From Rhizobium sp. SSA_523 (GTDB lineage Bacteria; Pseudomonadota; Alphaproteobacteria; Rhizobiales; Rhizobiaceae), in contig NZ_CP129381.1 of assembly GCF_030435705.1 (NCBI RefSeq), positions 496,001 through 560,000 of the forward strand: a DNA stretch of 64,000 nucleotides, written 5' to 3'. The stretch's first letter is position 1; the number at the start of each line of letters is the position of its first letter. The notes under the pieces were generated by a model that made no database searches, was not told the DNA's origin, and saw only the letters and a program-made list of their open reading frames with translations. Below, in pieces: positions 36,081 through 44,984 of this stretch. Both the position numbers and the translations under genes were made by a program.

Positions 36081-37259
36081 GTGACCATGATGTTCCAGCC
36101 GAACTTGCCTTTTACGCGGGAAGAGCATCTTGATCGCCAGCGCCGTCTCAGGGAGGAACTGGCCGCTCGCGGCGTCGATGCCATGCTGGTCTTTGCCCAG
36201 GAAAGCATGTATTGGCTGACCGGCTACGACACGGGCGGCTTTGTCTACTTCCAGTGCCTGGTCGTTCCCACGGATGGCCGCAAGCCCATTCTCCTCACAC
36301 GTCGTCCGGATCTGGTTCAGGCGAAGCAGACCAGCATCATCGAAGACATTCGCATCTGGTGGGATGCGGAGGATGCCAATCCGGCCGCAGATCTGAAGGT
36401 CATCCTGGAGGAACTCGGTCTCGGCGGCGCGCGCATTGCCATCGAACTCAACACGCACGGCCTCACCGGATGGAATCTTTACCGGACGCAGCAGACCATC
36501 GGGGACTGGTGCCGTCTGGAAGATGACAGGCACCTGATCCGCTGGCTGCGGCTCGTCAAATCGCCGGCGGAGATCGCCTATACCCGCAAGGCGGCGGATA
36601 TTCTCGATAGCTCGCTCGAAGCCGTCATCGCAGCCGCCAGACCCGGCGTGCTCGACAGCGATCTGAAGGCTGTGTATCTGACCTCGATCCTGGGGCAGGG
36701 CGCGGACATGCCGCCCAATGCGCCGCTCTTCAATTCCGGGCCTCGTGCCGTCTATGGCCGCGGCGTCTCCGATCCGCGCCGGCTGGAGGAGCAGGATCAG
36801 ATCCTCGTCGAATATCCCGTCGCCTACCGGCGCTACAATGTGAAGACGGAATGGACCATCCTGTTCGGCAAGGTCTCCGATGCGCACCGCAAGATGTATG
36901 ATGTGGGGCGCGAGGTCCTGCAGAAGATGACGGATATCGCTCGGCCCGGAACGACGCTGGGCGAGATCTTCGACGTCTACGCCGATGGTCTCGACAAAGC
37001 CGGCTACAAGCGCGCCCGCTACGGCGCCACCGGCTATTCCGTCGGCTGCACATTCGCGCCGACCAGCATGGATGTCCCGCCGATGATCTATTCCGGCAAT
37101 CCGACGCAGTGCCAGCCGGGAATGACGCTTTTCTACCACGTGATGAATGGTGACAGCGACACCGGGCTTGCCATGGGTGTCGGCCACACCCTGCTCGTCA
37201 CCGAGGGTGCGCCGGACGTGCTGACTGCCTTGCCCGAGGAGCTGACCGTGATCAGCTAG
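36081..37259 (+). CDS. Creatinase-like M24-fold hydrolase, first gene of the importer operon
   Basis: About 392 residues. The N-domain has MLVFAQESMYWLTGYDTGGFVYFQ, and the C-domain follows the pita-bread fold. Metal-ligand positions of Xaa-Pro peptidases are not kept: the aspartate pair region reads ILVEYPVAYRRYNVKTEWT and the HGIG region reads GYSVGCT. This points to a creatinase/ectoine-hydrolase-like C-N hydrolase. A GTG at 36081 with AGGA 8 bases upstream is preferred; ATGs at 36087 and 36090 are alternatives. It is closely similar in layout to the protein at 43582-44799. Confidence 0.8.
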   Translation: MTMMFQPNLPFTREEHLDRQRRLREELAARGVDAMLVFAQESMYWLTGYDTGGFVYFQCLVVPTDGRKPILLTRRPDLVQAKQTSIIEDIRIWWDAEDANPAADLKVILEELGLGGARIAIELNTHGLTGWNLYRTQQTIGDWCRLEDDRHLIRWLRLVKSPAEIAYTRKAADILDSSLEAVIAAARPGVLDSDLKAVYLTSILGQGADMPPNAPLFNSGPRAVYGRGVSDPRRLEEQDQILVEYPVAYRRYNVKTEWTILFGKVSDAHRKMYDVGREVLQKMTDIARPGTTLGEIFDVYADGLDKAGYKRARYGATGYSVGCTFAPTSMDVPPMIYSGNPTQCQPGMTLFYHVMNGDSDTGLAMGVGHTLLVTEGAPDVLTALPEELTVIS

Positions 37260-37274
37260 CAGGGCCCATAACCC

Positions 37275-37313
37275 GAACCTGGCGCATACAACAAAAAACC
37301 GCCACCCAGGTTC
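37275..37313 (+). repeat. Intercistronic inverted repeat before the Dpp-type binding protein
   Basis: GAACCTGG (37275-37282) and CCAGGTTC (37306-37313) are perfect 8-base arms around an A-rich 23-base loop. It lies between the M24 stop and the binding-protein start and may protect or limit that part of the mRNA. There is no T-run. Confidence 0.5.
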
Positions 37314-37344
37314 AAAGTCGAACCAGCCTTAGAGGGGCAACACA

Positions 37345-38910
37345 ATGACGACATTCATGATTTCCCGCCGTACCATGGTCCTGGGGCTGGCTTCGACAGC
37401 CCTTCTTCCGGGCATAGACATGCTGCCTGCCGACGGCAGTGCAGGAGCGCTGGCCGCGGAACCGAAATCGGGCGGCACGCTAAAGATCAGCCATTCGACG
37501 CGTATTGCGACCCTGAACGTGATGACGCTTTCGGGCCCGGCCGAATATCCGGTGATCGACATGATCTATTCGGGTCTCACCCGCATGGGGCCGGACAACC
37601 AGCCCAAGCCGGATCTGGCAGAGCGGTGGGAAGCCAGCGACGATGCCAAGACCTTCACCTTCTTCCTGCGTCCGGGCGTGACTTTCCACGATGGCGCAAG
37701 CTGCACGGCCGATGATGTGGTGGCCACATTCATGGCCATTCTCGATACCAACCGTCCCGCGGCCGCCCGCTCCGTGCTGAACATGATCGACACGGTCGAG
37801 GCGGTCGATCCGACGACGGTGAAATTCTCGTTGAAGGTTCCCTTCGCCGATCTGCCGATTTCCACCGCCCATGCCAATGCCCGCATCCTGTCGAAGGCCG
37901 CCATCGATGGCCCGAAGGAGAAACTGGATACGACGGCCAACGGCACCGGACCCTTTATGCTGGAAACCTATGACAGCGCGCGCATGGTCCGTCTCGTCAA
38001 AAACCCGAAATACTACATCGCAGGCAAGCCTTACCTCGATGCCATCGAAATGCATCTCTTCCCCGATCTGGCCGCGGAGAGCGCGAACTTCCTGTCGGGT
38101 GCGATGGATGTCATGCTGACCGTTCAGCAGGCGGATTTCGACCGGATCTCGAAAGCCACCGGCATCACGGCCAAGCGCGTACCCTCAGGCCGTTTCGTCA
38201 ATGTGACCATGCGCCAGGATCAGAAGCCCTTCGATGATGTGCGGGTGCGCAAGGCCCTCGCTATGGCCGTCGACCGGCCGATGCTGGTGGATCTCGTGCT
38301 GGAGGGACTGGGCCGGCCGGCTTATGACAATCTCATCTCGCCGGAATTCCCTTACGCGATCAAAACCCCGGAAATCGCCTACGATCCTGCCGCGGCCAAG
38401 CAGTTGCTGGCTGAGGCCGGCTATCCCGACGGCATCAAGATCACGCTCGTCGCCTCCAACCGGCCGGCCATTCGCGGGCAGGTCGCCATCGCTCTGAAGC
38501 AGATGGCGCTGCCGGCTGGTTTCGATATCACTGTCGAGAGCATGCCGCATGATACCTATCTCGCCAATGTGTGGATGAAGGGTCAGTTCTACATGGGATA
38601 TTGGGGCATGCAGCCAACGGAGGATGCGACGTTCAACCTCCTGCTCACCTCCAATGCCTCCTACGAGGATACGGCCTGGAAGAACGAGACCTTCGACAAG
38701 CTGATCGCCGATGCGCGGGCCACCACCGATACGGCCAAGCGCGCCGAACTCTACGCCAAGGCACAGGAACTCCAGCTGGCCGAGACGCCCTATATCGTGC
38801 CGATCTTCGAAGACGTTCTGACAGCCAGCGGCAAGGATGCGCAAGACTGGACCGTGGCGCCGCTGTCGCGCTACTTCTACGCCGAGAACGTCTGGCTCAA
38901 CAGGGCGTGA
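37345..38910 (+). CDS. Peptide/opine-type ABC transporter substrate-binding protein (SBP_bac_5)
   Basis: A 521-residue periplasmic binding protein of the DppA/OppA class. The N-terminus MTTFMISRRTMVLGLAS is a twin-arginine-like signal, cleaved near AGALAAEP, so Tat export is likely. Family landmarks include DMIYSGLTRMG, LAERWEASDDAKTFTFFLRPGVTFHDG near residue 93 and VRKALAMAVDRPMLVD near 305. GAGGGG precedes the ATG. It probably delivers a peptide-like or modified amino acid to the permeases that follow. Confidence 0.9.
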   Translation: MTTFMISRRTMVLGLASTALLPGIDMLPADGSAGALAAEPKSGGTLKISHSTRIATLNVMTLSGPAEYPVIDMIYSGLTRMGPDNQPKPDLAERWEASDDAKTFTFFLRPGVTFHDGASCTADDVVATFMAILDTNRPAAARSVLNMIDTVEAVDPTTVKFSLKVPFADLPISTAHANARILSKAAIDGPKEKLDTTANGTGPFMLETYDSARMVRLVKNPKYYIAGKPYLDAIEMHLFPDLAAESANFLSGAMDVMLTVQQADFDRISKATGITAKRVPSGRFVNVTMRQDQKPFDDVRVRKALAMAVDRPMLVDLVLEGLGRPAYDNLISPEFPYAIKTPEIAYDPAAAKQLLAEAGYPDGIKITLVASNRPAIRGQVAIALKQMALPAGFDITVESMPHDTYLANVWMKGQFYMGYWGMQPTEDATFNLLLTSNASYEDTAWKNETFDKLIADARATTDTAKRAELYAKAQELQLAETPYIVPIFEDVLTASGKDAQDWTVAPLSRYFYAENVWLNRA

Positions 38911-38914
38911 CGGG

Positions 38915-39865
38915 ATGAGCTGGGGCTATTTCATCCGCCGATTGTTCGCCGTCATTCTCGTGCTGGCAATCGTCACTTTCGCGGTCTTCGCCATTACGAC
39001 CATGCTGCCGGGCAATGCGGCGATCATGATCCTGGGGGAATATGCCACTCCGGATTCCATCGCTGCGCTCGAAAGGCAGTTGCGGCTGGATCAGCCCTGG
39101 CACGTCCAATATCTGACCTGGGTGACCGGGCTGTTGCACGGCGATTTCGGCACCTCGCTCAGATTGTCCCTGCCGGTGACGGAGGTCGTCGGCGAGGCTT
39201 TCCTCAATTCCGCAACACTTGCGGCGACAGCATTGGTCTCGGTGACTGTCATCGCCATCCCGCTTGGGGCGCTGGCCGCCATCAAGCGGGGAACGGCCTA
39301 TGATCTCCTTCTTGGCCTGTTCAGCTATATCGGCACCGCCCTGCCGGAATTCGTCACCGCGACGCTGCTTCTGGTGTTCCTGGCCGGACCGGACAATGGC
39401 CTGTTTCCCGCTGGCGGTTTTGTCGCCCCCTGGGAGAACCTGGCTGGCTTTGCCGCCCATGTCGCGCTGCCTGCCCTGACGCTTGGCCTGATCCTCATGG
39501 CGCATATCGCCCGTCAGGTCCGCTCCGAAATGTCGGAGGTCCTGGCCTCCGATTATATCCGCGCCGCGCGCCTCAAGGGCATCAGCGAAAGGCGGGTGAT
39601 CCGCCGGCACGCTCTGCCCAATTCGCTGGCGCCGGCGGTGGCCGTCATCTCGCTGGATATCGGCTATCTGCTGGGCGGCATCATCGTGGTGGAGGAAATC
39701 TTCGCCTGGCCGGGCCTTGGGCGATTGCTGATCTATGCGCTGGAAAATCGCGACCTGCCGGTCATCCAGGCCGTCACTCTGCTGCTCGCAGGCGTCTACG
39801 CGCTGTCCAATCTGTTGTCGGATATCGTGATCGCCATGCTCGACCCGAGGGTGCGCTATGCGTAA
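38915..39865 (+). CDS. Dpp-type ABC transporter permease (DppB-like)
   Basis: A 316-residue permease with the long first periplasmic loop of DppB proteins (TTMLPGNAAIMILGEYATPD, LRLDQPWHVQYLTWVTGLLHGDFGTS) and an EAA loop DYIRAARLKGISERRVIRRHALPN near residue 208. The ATG at 38915 is 4 bases after the binding-protein stop with GGGA before it. The gene overlaps the next permease by 8 bases. Confidence 0.92.
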   Translation: MSWGYFIRRLFAVILVLAIVTFAVFAITTMLPGNAAIMILGEYATPDSIAALERQLRLDQPWHVQYLTWVTGLLHGDFGTSLRLSLPVTEVVGEAFLNSATLAATALVSVTVIAIPLGALAAIKRGTAYDLLLGLFSYIGTALPEFVTATLLLVFLAGPDNGLFPAGGFVAPWENLAGFAAHVALPALTLGLILMAHIARQVRSEMSEVLASDYIRAARLKGISERRVIRRHALPNSLAPAVAVISLDIGYLLGGIIVVEEIFAWPGLGRLLIYALENRDLPVIQAVTLLLAGVYALSNLLSDIVIAMLDPRVRYA

Positions 39866-40676
39866 TGTCTTCACAACTCCCACCGCGGTCGTCGGCGCCG
39901 TTCTGCTGACGATCGTCTGCATCGCGGCGATCTTCGGCCCCTGGATCGCGCCTTACGACCCGCAGGCTTTCGACCCGCTCAACCGCCTGCAGGGTCCGTC
40001 CGCCGCCCACTGGTTCGGCACCGATCAGTTCGGCCGCGATCTTCTGTCCAGGGTCCTGAACGGCGCTCCGGCAACCGTCGCCTTCGGTGTCGGCGCAACC
40101 ATTCTGGGCGTAGGCATCGGCTCCGTCATCGGTGTCGTGGCGGGCGTGACCGGAGGCTGGGTGGATTCGACCATCATGCGGATCTTGGACGGCTTGCTGG
40201 CCGTGCCGGATCTGCTGTTCACCCTGCTGATCGTCACTATTCTCGGAGGCGGCATGGAACATGCCATGCTCGCCGTCGCAGTGGCCTTCGCGCCCGGAAT
40301 GGCCCGGATATCGAGAAGCGTCGTCCTTTCGGTGCGGACCCGCGATTATGTGCGTGCGGCCGTCGCACGCGGCGAATCCAGCCTCTACATCGTCGGCTGC
40401 GAAGTGCTTCCGAATGCATTGAGCCCCATCGTGGTGGAAGCGACCATCCGTGTCTCCTTTGCCATCATGATCGGCGCAACGCTCGGCTTCCTCGGGCTCG
40501 GAGCCCAGCCGCCGAGCACCGAATGGGGATTGATGGTGGCAGAGGCCCGGCAATTCATGTTCCGCAATCCCTGGTGCGTCGCCATTCCCGGCCTGTCCAT
40601 TGCCATGGCTGCGCTCGGCTTCAACCTCTTCGGCGACGCCCTCCGCGACAGCCTTGATCCGCGAAGGAGCCATTGA
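39858..40676 (+). CDS. Dpp-type ABC transporter permease (DppC-like)
   Basis: A 272-residue permease: PYDPQAFDPLNRLQGPSAAHWFGTDQFGRDLLSRVL is the diagnostic DppC N-terminal stretch, and the EAA-like loop DYVRAAVARGESSLYIVGCEVLPN is near residue 163. It overlaps the upstream permease by 8 bases and the ATPase by four, so all are translationally coupled. Confidence 0.92.
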   Translation: MRNVFTTPTAVVGAVLLTIVCIAAIFGPWIAPYDPQAFDPLNRLQGPSAAHWFGTDQFGRDLLSRVLNGAPATVAFGVGATILGVGIGSVIGVVAGVTGGWVDSTIMRILDGLLAVPDLLFTLLIVTILGGGMEHAMLAVAVAFAPGMARISRSVVLSVRTRDYVRAAVARGESSLYIVGCEVLPNALSPIVVEATIRVSFAIMIGATLGFLGLGAQPPSTEWGLMVAEARQFMFRNPWCVAIPGLSIAMAALGFNLFGDALRDSLDPRRSH

Positions 40677-42352
40677 TGACCATGCTCGCCCCCATAGAGA
40701 CGCGGTCGCTTTCGGATACGGCAGTGCCGGTTCTGTCTGTGCGCAATTACTCGCTTGGCTACCGAACGGCGCAGGGTCTTGTTCCGGCTCTGAAAGATAT
40801 CAATCTGACGATCGCCAAAGGTCAGACCATCGGCCTGGTGGGAGAATCCGGCTCCGGAAAATCGTCGCTTGCCTGGTCAATCATGCGCTATCTGCCGGAG
40901 AATGCGCAGGAGACAGGCGGCGCGATCCGCCTTTGCGGCGAAGAACTGCTCGATCATACACCCCGGCAGATGGCGGATCTGCGTGGCCGGCGGATGTCCA
41001 TGGTGTTCCAGGATCCGTCGACTGCGCTCAACCCGACGCTTCGCCTGGGCGAGCAGATTGCCGAAGTTCTGATCCGCCACCGCGGCCTGACGAAACAGCA
41101 GGCCTGGGCGGAGGCCGAGGCGGCGCTTGCGCGGACCGGCATAACCCGGCCGAAGGACATGCTGCAGCGCTTTCCGCATGAGGCGTCCGGCGGCGAAAAG
41201 CAGCGGGTGGTCATTGCGACCGCCTTTGCATGCGAGCCGGAACTCATCATCTTCGACGAGCCGACGACGGCGCTGGACATTCTGACGGCGCGCCAGATCC
41301 TGGATCTTTTCAACCGCTTGCGGGAAGAAACCGAAGTCTCGGCGCTTTATATTTCGCATGATCTCGGTCTCGTCGCGCGGGTAGTGGACGATGTGTCGGT
41401 GATCCACAAGGGTGTGATCGTGGAAACCGGCCCCGTGCGGCAGGTCTTTCGCAAGCCGACGGACCCTTATACGCGCCACCTCATAGGCGCCGTACCCAAT
41501 CCGGATCGCTGGATCGGCGTGACGCCGCCGGCCGAGCCGGAAAGCCTGGTGCGGCTGGAGAAGATATCGGTCCGCTACGACAGGCCCTCCTTCCTGCAGA
41601 AATTCCTGAAACGGGGGCAGGAAGATGCCTCTGCTCTCTGGGGCGCGCGCGATATCAGCTTCGATGTCCGCAAGGGCGAACTGCTCGGCATTGTCGGCGA
41701 GAGCGGATCGGGCAAATCGACCATTGCCAAGGTGCTTGCCGGCCTGCAGGATTTCGAGGGGACGCTCGATCTCGGCGAGCAACAGCTGACGGGCCGCCGG
41801 CAGATCGACAAGGCCTATCGCCGCAAGGTGCAGATCGTCTTCCAGCACCCGGATGCCTCCCTCAATCCCCGGCAGAAGATCGGCACGATCATCGCGCGCC
41901 CGCTCAAGCTTTACGGAATCGTTGAGAAGGACAGGATCAGGCAGCGCGTTGCCGAGCTGCTCGAAATGGTCCGGCTGCCCGCCGACTATGCGGGCCGCTT
42001 TCCGCACCAGCTCTCCGGCGGCGAGAAACAGCGCGTTGCCATTGCGCGGGCATTCGCGGCCGAACCATCCCTCGTCATCTGCGACGAGGTGACCGCGGCG
42101 CTGGATGTTTCCGTTCAGGCGGCGGTGGCCGAACTGCTGGTCAAGCTGCAGCACGACACGGGGACGGCCTGTGTCTTCATCACGCATGACCTGAACCTCA
42201 TCCGCCAGTTGGCGCACCGGATCGCCGTCATGCACCACGGCAGGCTGGTGGATTTCTGCGATCGTGACGAGGCCCGGTCGGAGGCGCGGGATGCCTATAC
42301 CAAGGCGCTGCTCGATGCCGTCCCCATCCACACCAGTGCAACCCCGGAATGA
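40673..42352 (+). CDS. Dpp-type ABC transporter ATPase with two fused nucleotide-binding domains
   Basis: A 559-residue protein that joins the DppD and DppF ATPases. Domain 1 has GESGSGKSS near residue 59, SGGEKQRVVIA near 172 and IIFDEPTTALD near 193. Domain 2 has GESGSGKST near 342, [14 protein letters not shown] near 448 and VICDEVTAALDVS near 470. In domain 2 the Walker B glutamate follows as DEVTAALD rather than DEPTSALD, a common variant. One protein supplies both ATPase halves of the importer. Confidence 0.92.
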   Translation: MMTMLAPIETRSLSDTAVPVLSVRNYSLGYRTAQGLVPALKDINLTIAKGQTIGLVGESGSGKSSLAWSIMRYLPENAQETGGAIRLCGEELLDHTPRQMADLRGRRMSMVFQDPSTALNPTLRLGEQIAEVLIRHRGLTKQQAWAEAEAALARTGITRPKDMLQRFPHEASGGEKQRVVIATAFACEPELIIFDEPTTALDILTARQILDLFNRLREETEVSALYISHDLGLVARVVDDVSVIHKGVIVETGPVRQVFRKPTDPYTRHLIGAVPNPDRWIGVTPPAEPESLVRLEKISVRYDRPSFLQKFLKRGQEDASALWGARDISFDVRKGELLGIVGESGSGKSTIAKVLAGLQDFEGTLDLGEQQLTGRRQIDKAYRRKVQIVFQHPDASLNPRQKIGTIIARPLKLYGIVEKDRIRQRVAELLEMVRLPADYAGRFPHQLSGGEKQRVAIARAFAAEPSLVICDEVTAALDVSVQAAVAELLVKLQHDTGTACVFITHDLNLIRQLAHRIAVMHHGRLVDFCDRDEARSEARDAYTKALLDAVPIHTSATPE

Positions 42353-42364
42353 ATGGAGGCTTTG

Positions 42365-43585
42365 ATGACAAAAGCGACTGAACTTGCCGCCGGCATAGAC
42401 CGCAAGGCCTGCCTCGATGTCCTTGCCGACATGGTGCGCCACAAGAGCTATTCCGAGACGCCGGGCGAGCGGGTTCTCGCCGAACATATGGCCGATGTCA
42501 TGCGCAAGCTCGGTCTCGAGGTCGAACTGCAGCCGGTCGTCGGCGAGCGCGTCAATGCCATTGGCATCTGGCGCGGCACTGGCGGCGGCAAGAGCCTGCT
42601 GTTCAACGGCCATCTCGACACCAATCCGGTCACGGAGGGATGGACGGTCGATCCTTGGGGCGGAATCGTGGACGAGGATTTCATCTACGGGATCGGCGTG
42701 TCGAATATGAAGGCCGGCGATGCGGCCTCGCTCTGTGCGGTCAAGACCCTGATCGATCGCGGCATCCGCCTGAAGGGCGATGTGGTGCTGACCTATGTGA
42801 TCGGCGAATTGCAGGGCGGTATCGGAACCTTGCAGGCGGTGCGCGCCGGAACAAGGGCGGATTACTTCATCAATTCGGAACCGTCCGACTTGCAGGCGAT
42901 CACCATGCATGCAGCGGCCTTCACGTTCATCATCGAGCTGGAAGGCATTACGCGGCATCTGTCGAAGCGGGAGGCGGCAGTCGACGCCATCCGGGCGGCC
43001 TGCGAGCTCATCCCGGAACTCAGCGAGATGACCTTTTCCGACGCGCCGAGCGCAGAGCATGCCAAGGTCAACCGTGTGCATGTGGGCGTCATTCACGGAG
43101 CGCTCGGACGGGACCTGCATGAGTGGCGCCCGCCGCAGGTGGCGGATTTCGTTCGGCTGAAAGGCTCCGGCCGCTATGGGCCGGGGCAGACACGGGATAA
43201 TGCGCTGAAGGACATGCAGAAGGTTCTGGACCGGCTGGCCGAGCGGCATCCCGGGTTGAAAGCACGGGTCTTTGCCGAGACGAAGGACGGCCAGCCGACA
43301 ATGCCGGCCTTCGAGGTCGCCAGGGATGCGCGTATCGTCAAGGCGCTGAACGCGGCCTATGAAGCGGTGCGTGGCGAGCCGCAACCGACCGGCGCCATTG
43401 CGCCGCCCGCCTATTTCGGCACGGATGCAGGCCATCTCTGGGCCGAAGGCGGGATGGAGGGCGTGGTCTGCGGTCCTGGCGGCCGATACAACACGATGCC
43501 GGACGAGCGCGTCGACATTGACGACTATCTCGACATGATCCGCATCTACCTCCTGACCATGACCGATATCTGCGAGTTTGCATGA
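42365..43585 (+). CDS. M20-family ArgE/DapE-type deacylase
   Basis: About 406 residues. FNGHLDTNPV near residue 79 carries the first metal ligands, ELQGGIGT near 145 the catalytic acidic region, and the lid domain follows. GGAGG lies 5 bases before the ATG at 42365, which I prefer over the ATG at 42353. It probably removes an acyl or similar group from the imported compound or a breakdown product; the M24 gene behind it starts inside its stop codon (ATGA). Substrate unknown. Confidence 0.86.
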   Translation: MTKATELAAGIDRKACLDVLADMVRHKSYSETPGERVLAEHMADVMRKLGLEVELQPVVGERVNAIGIWRGTGGGKSLLFNGHLDTNPVTEGWTVDPWGGIVDEDFIYGIGVSNMKAGDAASLCAVKTLIDRGIRLKGDVVLTYVIGELQGGIGTLQAVRAGTRADYFINSEPSDLQAITMHAAAFTFIIELEGITRHLSKREAAVDAIRAACELIPELSEMTFSDAPSAEHAKVNRVHVGVIHGALGRDLHEWRPPQVADFVRLKGSGRYGPGQTRDNALKDMQKVLDRLAERHPGLKARVFAETKDGQPTMPAFEVARDARIVKALNAAYEAVRGEPQPTGAIAPPAYFGTDAGHLWAEGGMEGVVCGPGGRYNTMPDERVDIDDYLDMIRIYLLTMTDICEFA

Positions 43586-44799
43586 CTTTCCCCTACGTTC
43601 CGCAGGAATTTGCAGCCCGCACGCCCGGCGGACGGGATGTGGCTCTGAAGTTCGCGCCCGAGGAGTTCGCCCGCCGCCTTGCCGCCACCCGCAAGCGCCT
43701 GCGCGAGCGCGGCCTCGACGCGCTGATCGTCTTCGCGCAGGAGAGCCATTATTGGCTGACCAGCTATGACACGGCCGGCTATGTCTTCTTCCAGGCCGGT
43801 CTCGTGCTGGCCGACGAGGACAGCGAGACCGTCCTTCTGACGCGGACGCCGGATCTGCGGCAGGCAAGCGTCGCCTCGCTCTACGATGACATCCGCGTCT
43901 GGCTGAACGCCGAACAGGCCAATCCGGCCGAGGACCTGCGGGCAATTCTCGCGGAAAAGGGACTTTCCGGCGGCAGGATCGGCATCGAATATGCGACTTA
44001 CGGCCTGACCGGTGCCAATGCCCGCCTCGTCGACAAGGCTCTGGAGGGATTTTGCCGGACCGAGGATGCGTCCGATATCGTGCGGACCGGGCGATTGGTG
44101 AAATCCGCAGCGGAACTGGAGCATGTCCGCGCAGCCGGCCGGCTGGCGGATGCCGCGGTAAGAGCTGCGATCGAGGCCACCCGACCGGGCATTCCCGACA
44201 CCGTGCTGAGCGGCGCAGCGCTGACGACCATGCTGGCGGGTGGCGGCGATATTCCTTCGGGCGGGCCGCTTGTAAATTCAGGCCCCCGCGCGCTTTACGG
44301 ACGCGGTATCGGTGGGCCGCGCCTGATCGAACCGCAGGATCAGATCCTCGTCGAACTTGCAGGTTCGCACTGCCGCTATCATGTGGTGGTCGAGCATACG
44401 CTGGTCACGGGCACGCCGGATCCGCGTCAGGTCGACATGCTCAATCTGGCGCGGGAGGCGCTGGAGCAGATCAAGGATGCCGCGCGAGCGGGACGCGAAC
44501 TCGGTACGCTGGACGATATTCACCGGGCGGTGCTGGATGGGGGAGGCTTTGCCAAGGCACGCTATGCCGCTTGCGGCTATGCGCTCGGCTGCACCTTCAA
44601 ACCCACCTGGATGGACGTGCCGCCGATGATCTATTCCGGAAACCCGCTGGTCATGCTTCCGGGAATGGTCTTCTTCGTGCACATCATGATCCCCGATGCC
44701 TCGACGGGGCTGACGGCAGGCGTGGGCCAGACCTTCGCCATCACGGAGGGGGCGCCGGAAGTCTTCAGCGACCTTCCGGTCGAACTCTACCGGTGCTAG
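43582..44799 (+). CDS. Creatinase-like M24-fold hydrolase, second in the importer operon
   Basis: A 405-residue paralogue of the protein at 36081-37259; shared landmarks are VFAQESHYWLTSYDTAGYVFFQAG, FNSGPRALYGRG-type VNSGPRALYGRGIGGPRLIEPQDQILVE, and TWMDVPPMIYSGNP. Metal-ligand positions of Xaa-Pro peptidases are again replaced (LVELAGSHCRYHVVVEHT; CGYALGCTF). Two similar enzymes in one operon suggest two related C-N bonds or a hetero-oligomer. The ATG at 43582 overlaps the M20 stop. Confidence 0.8.
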   Translation: MTFPYVPQEFAARTPGGRDVALKFAPEEFARRLAATRKRLRERGLDALIVFAQESHYWLTSYDTAGYVFFQAGLVLADEDSETVLLTRTPDLRQASVASLYDDIRVWLNAEQANPAEDLRAILAEKGLSGGRIGIEYATYGLTGANARLVDKALEGFCRTEDASDIVRTGRLVKSAAELEHVRAAGRLADAAVRAAIEATRPGIPDTVLSGAALTTMLAGGGDIPSGGPLVNSGPRALYGRGIGGPRLIEPQDQILVELAGSHCRYHVVVEHTLVTGTPDPRQVDMLNLAREALEQIKDAARAGRELGTLDDIHRAVLDGGGFAKARYAACGYALGCTFKPTWMDVPPMIYSGNPLVMLPGMVFFVHIMIPDASTGLTAGVGQTFAITEGAPEVFSDLPVELYRC

Positions 44800-44800
44800 G

Positions 44801-44847
44801 GCGCCGCAGTCGCCTCCTTCGACAGGAGAACGGCGCAGTGGCGGCGC
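44801..44847 (+). repeat. Nested intercistronic stem-loop before the DapA-like gene
   Basis: Outer arms GCGCCGC (44801-44807) and GCGGCGC (44841-44847), middle arms CGCC/GGCG (44811-44814 with 44832-44835) and an inner CTCCT/AGGAG can stack into one long RNA hairpin directly after the M24 stop codon. No T-run follows. The rest of the 44848-44984 gap shows nothing but an AAAGG ribosome binding site for the next gene. Confidence 0.5.
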
Positions 44848-44984
44848 GCGAACATTCGGCTGTCCTTGAAAGCGCCGGCCGTTGCTATATGACGGTAGCC
44901 AAAGGGAAAACCGGTGAGGGACAGGCCACGCCCGGCATCAGGTTCCAGACACGATGATCGTCAATGTGACATGAAAGGTATGCC

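Noticed and set aside
40877..43945. A 1022-codon open frame on the minus strand
   Set aside because: It lies antisense to the ATPase, M20 and M24 genes, has no family motifs and reflects the high-GC codon pattern of the real genes.
28421..44799. Calling the three non-ectoine M24 proteins Xaa-Pro aminopeptidases
   Set aside because: The metal-binding aspartate and histidine positions appear to be replaced, so a peptidase label would mislead.
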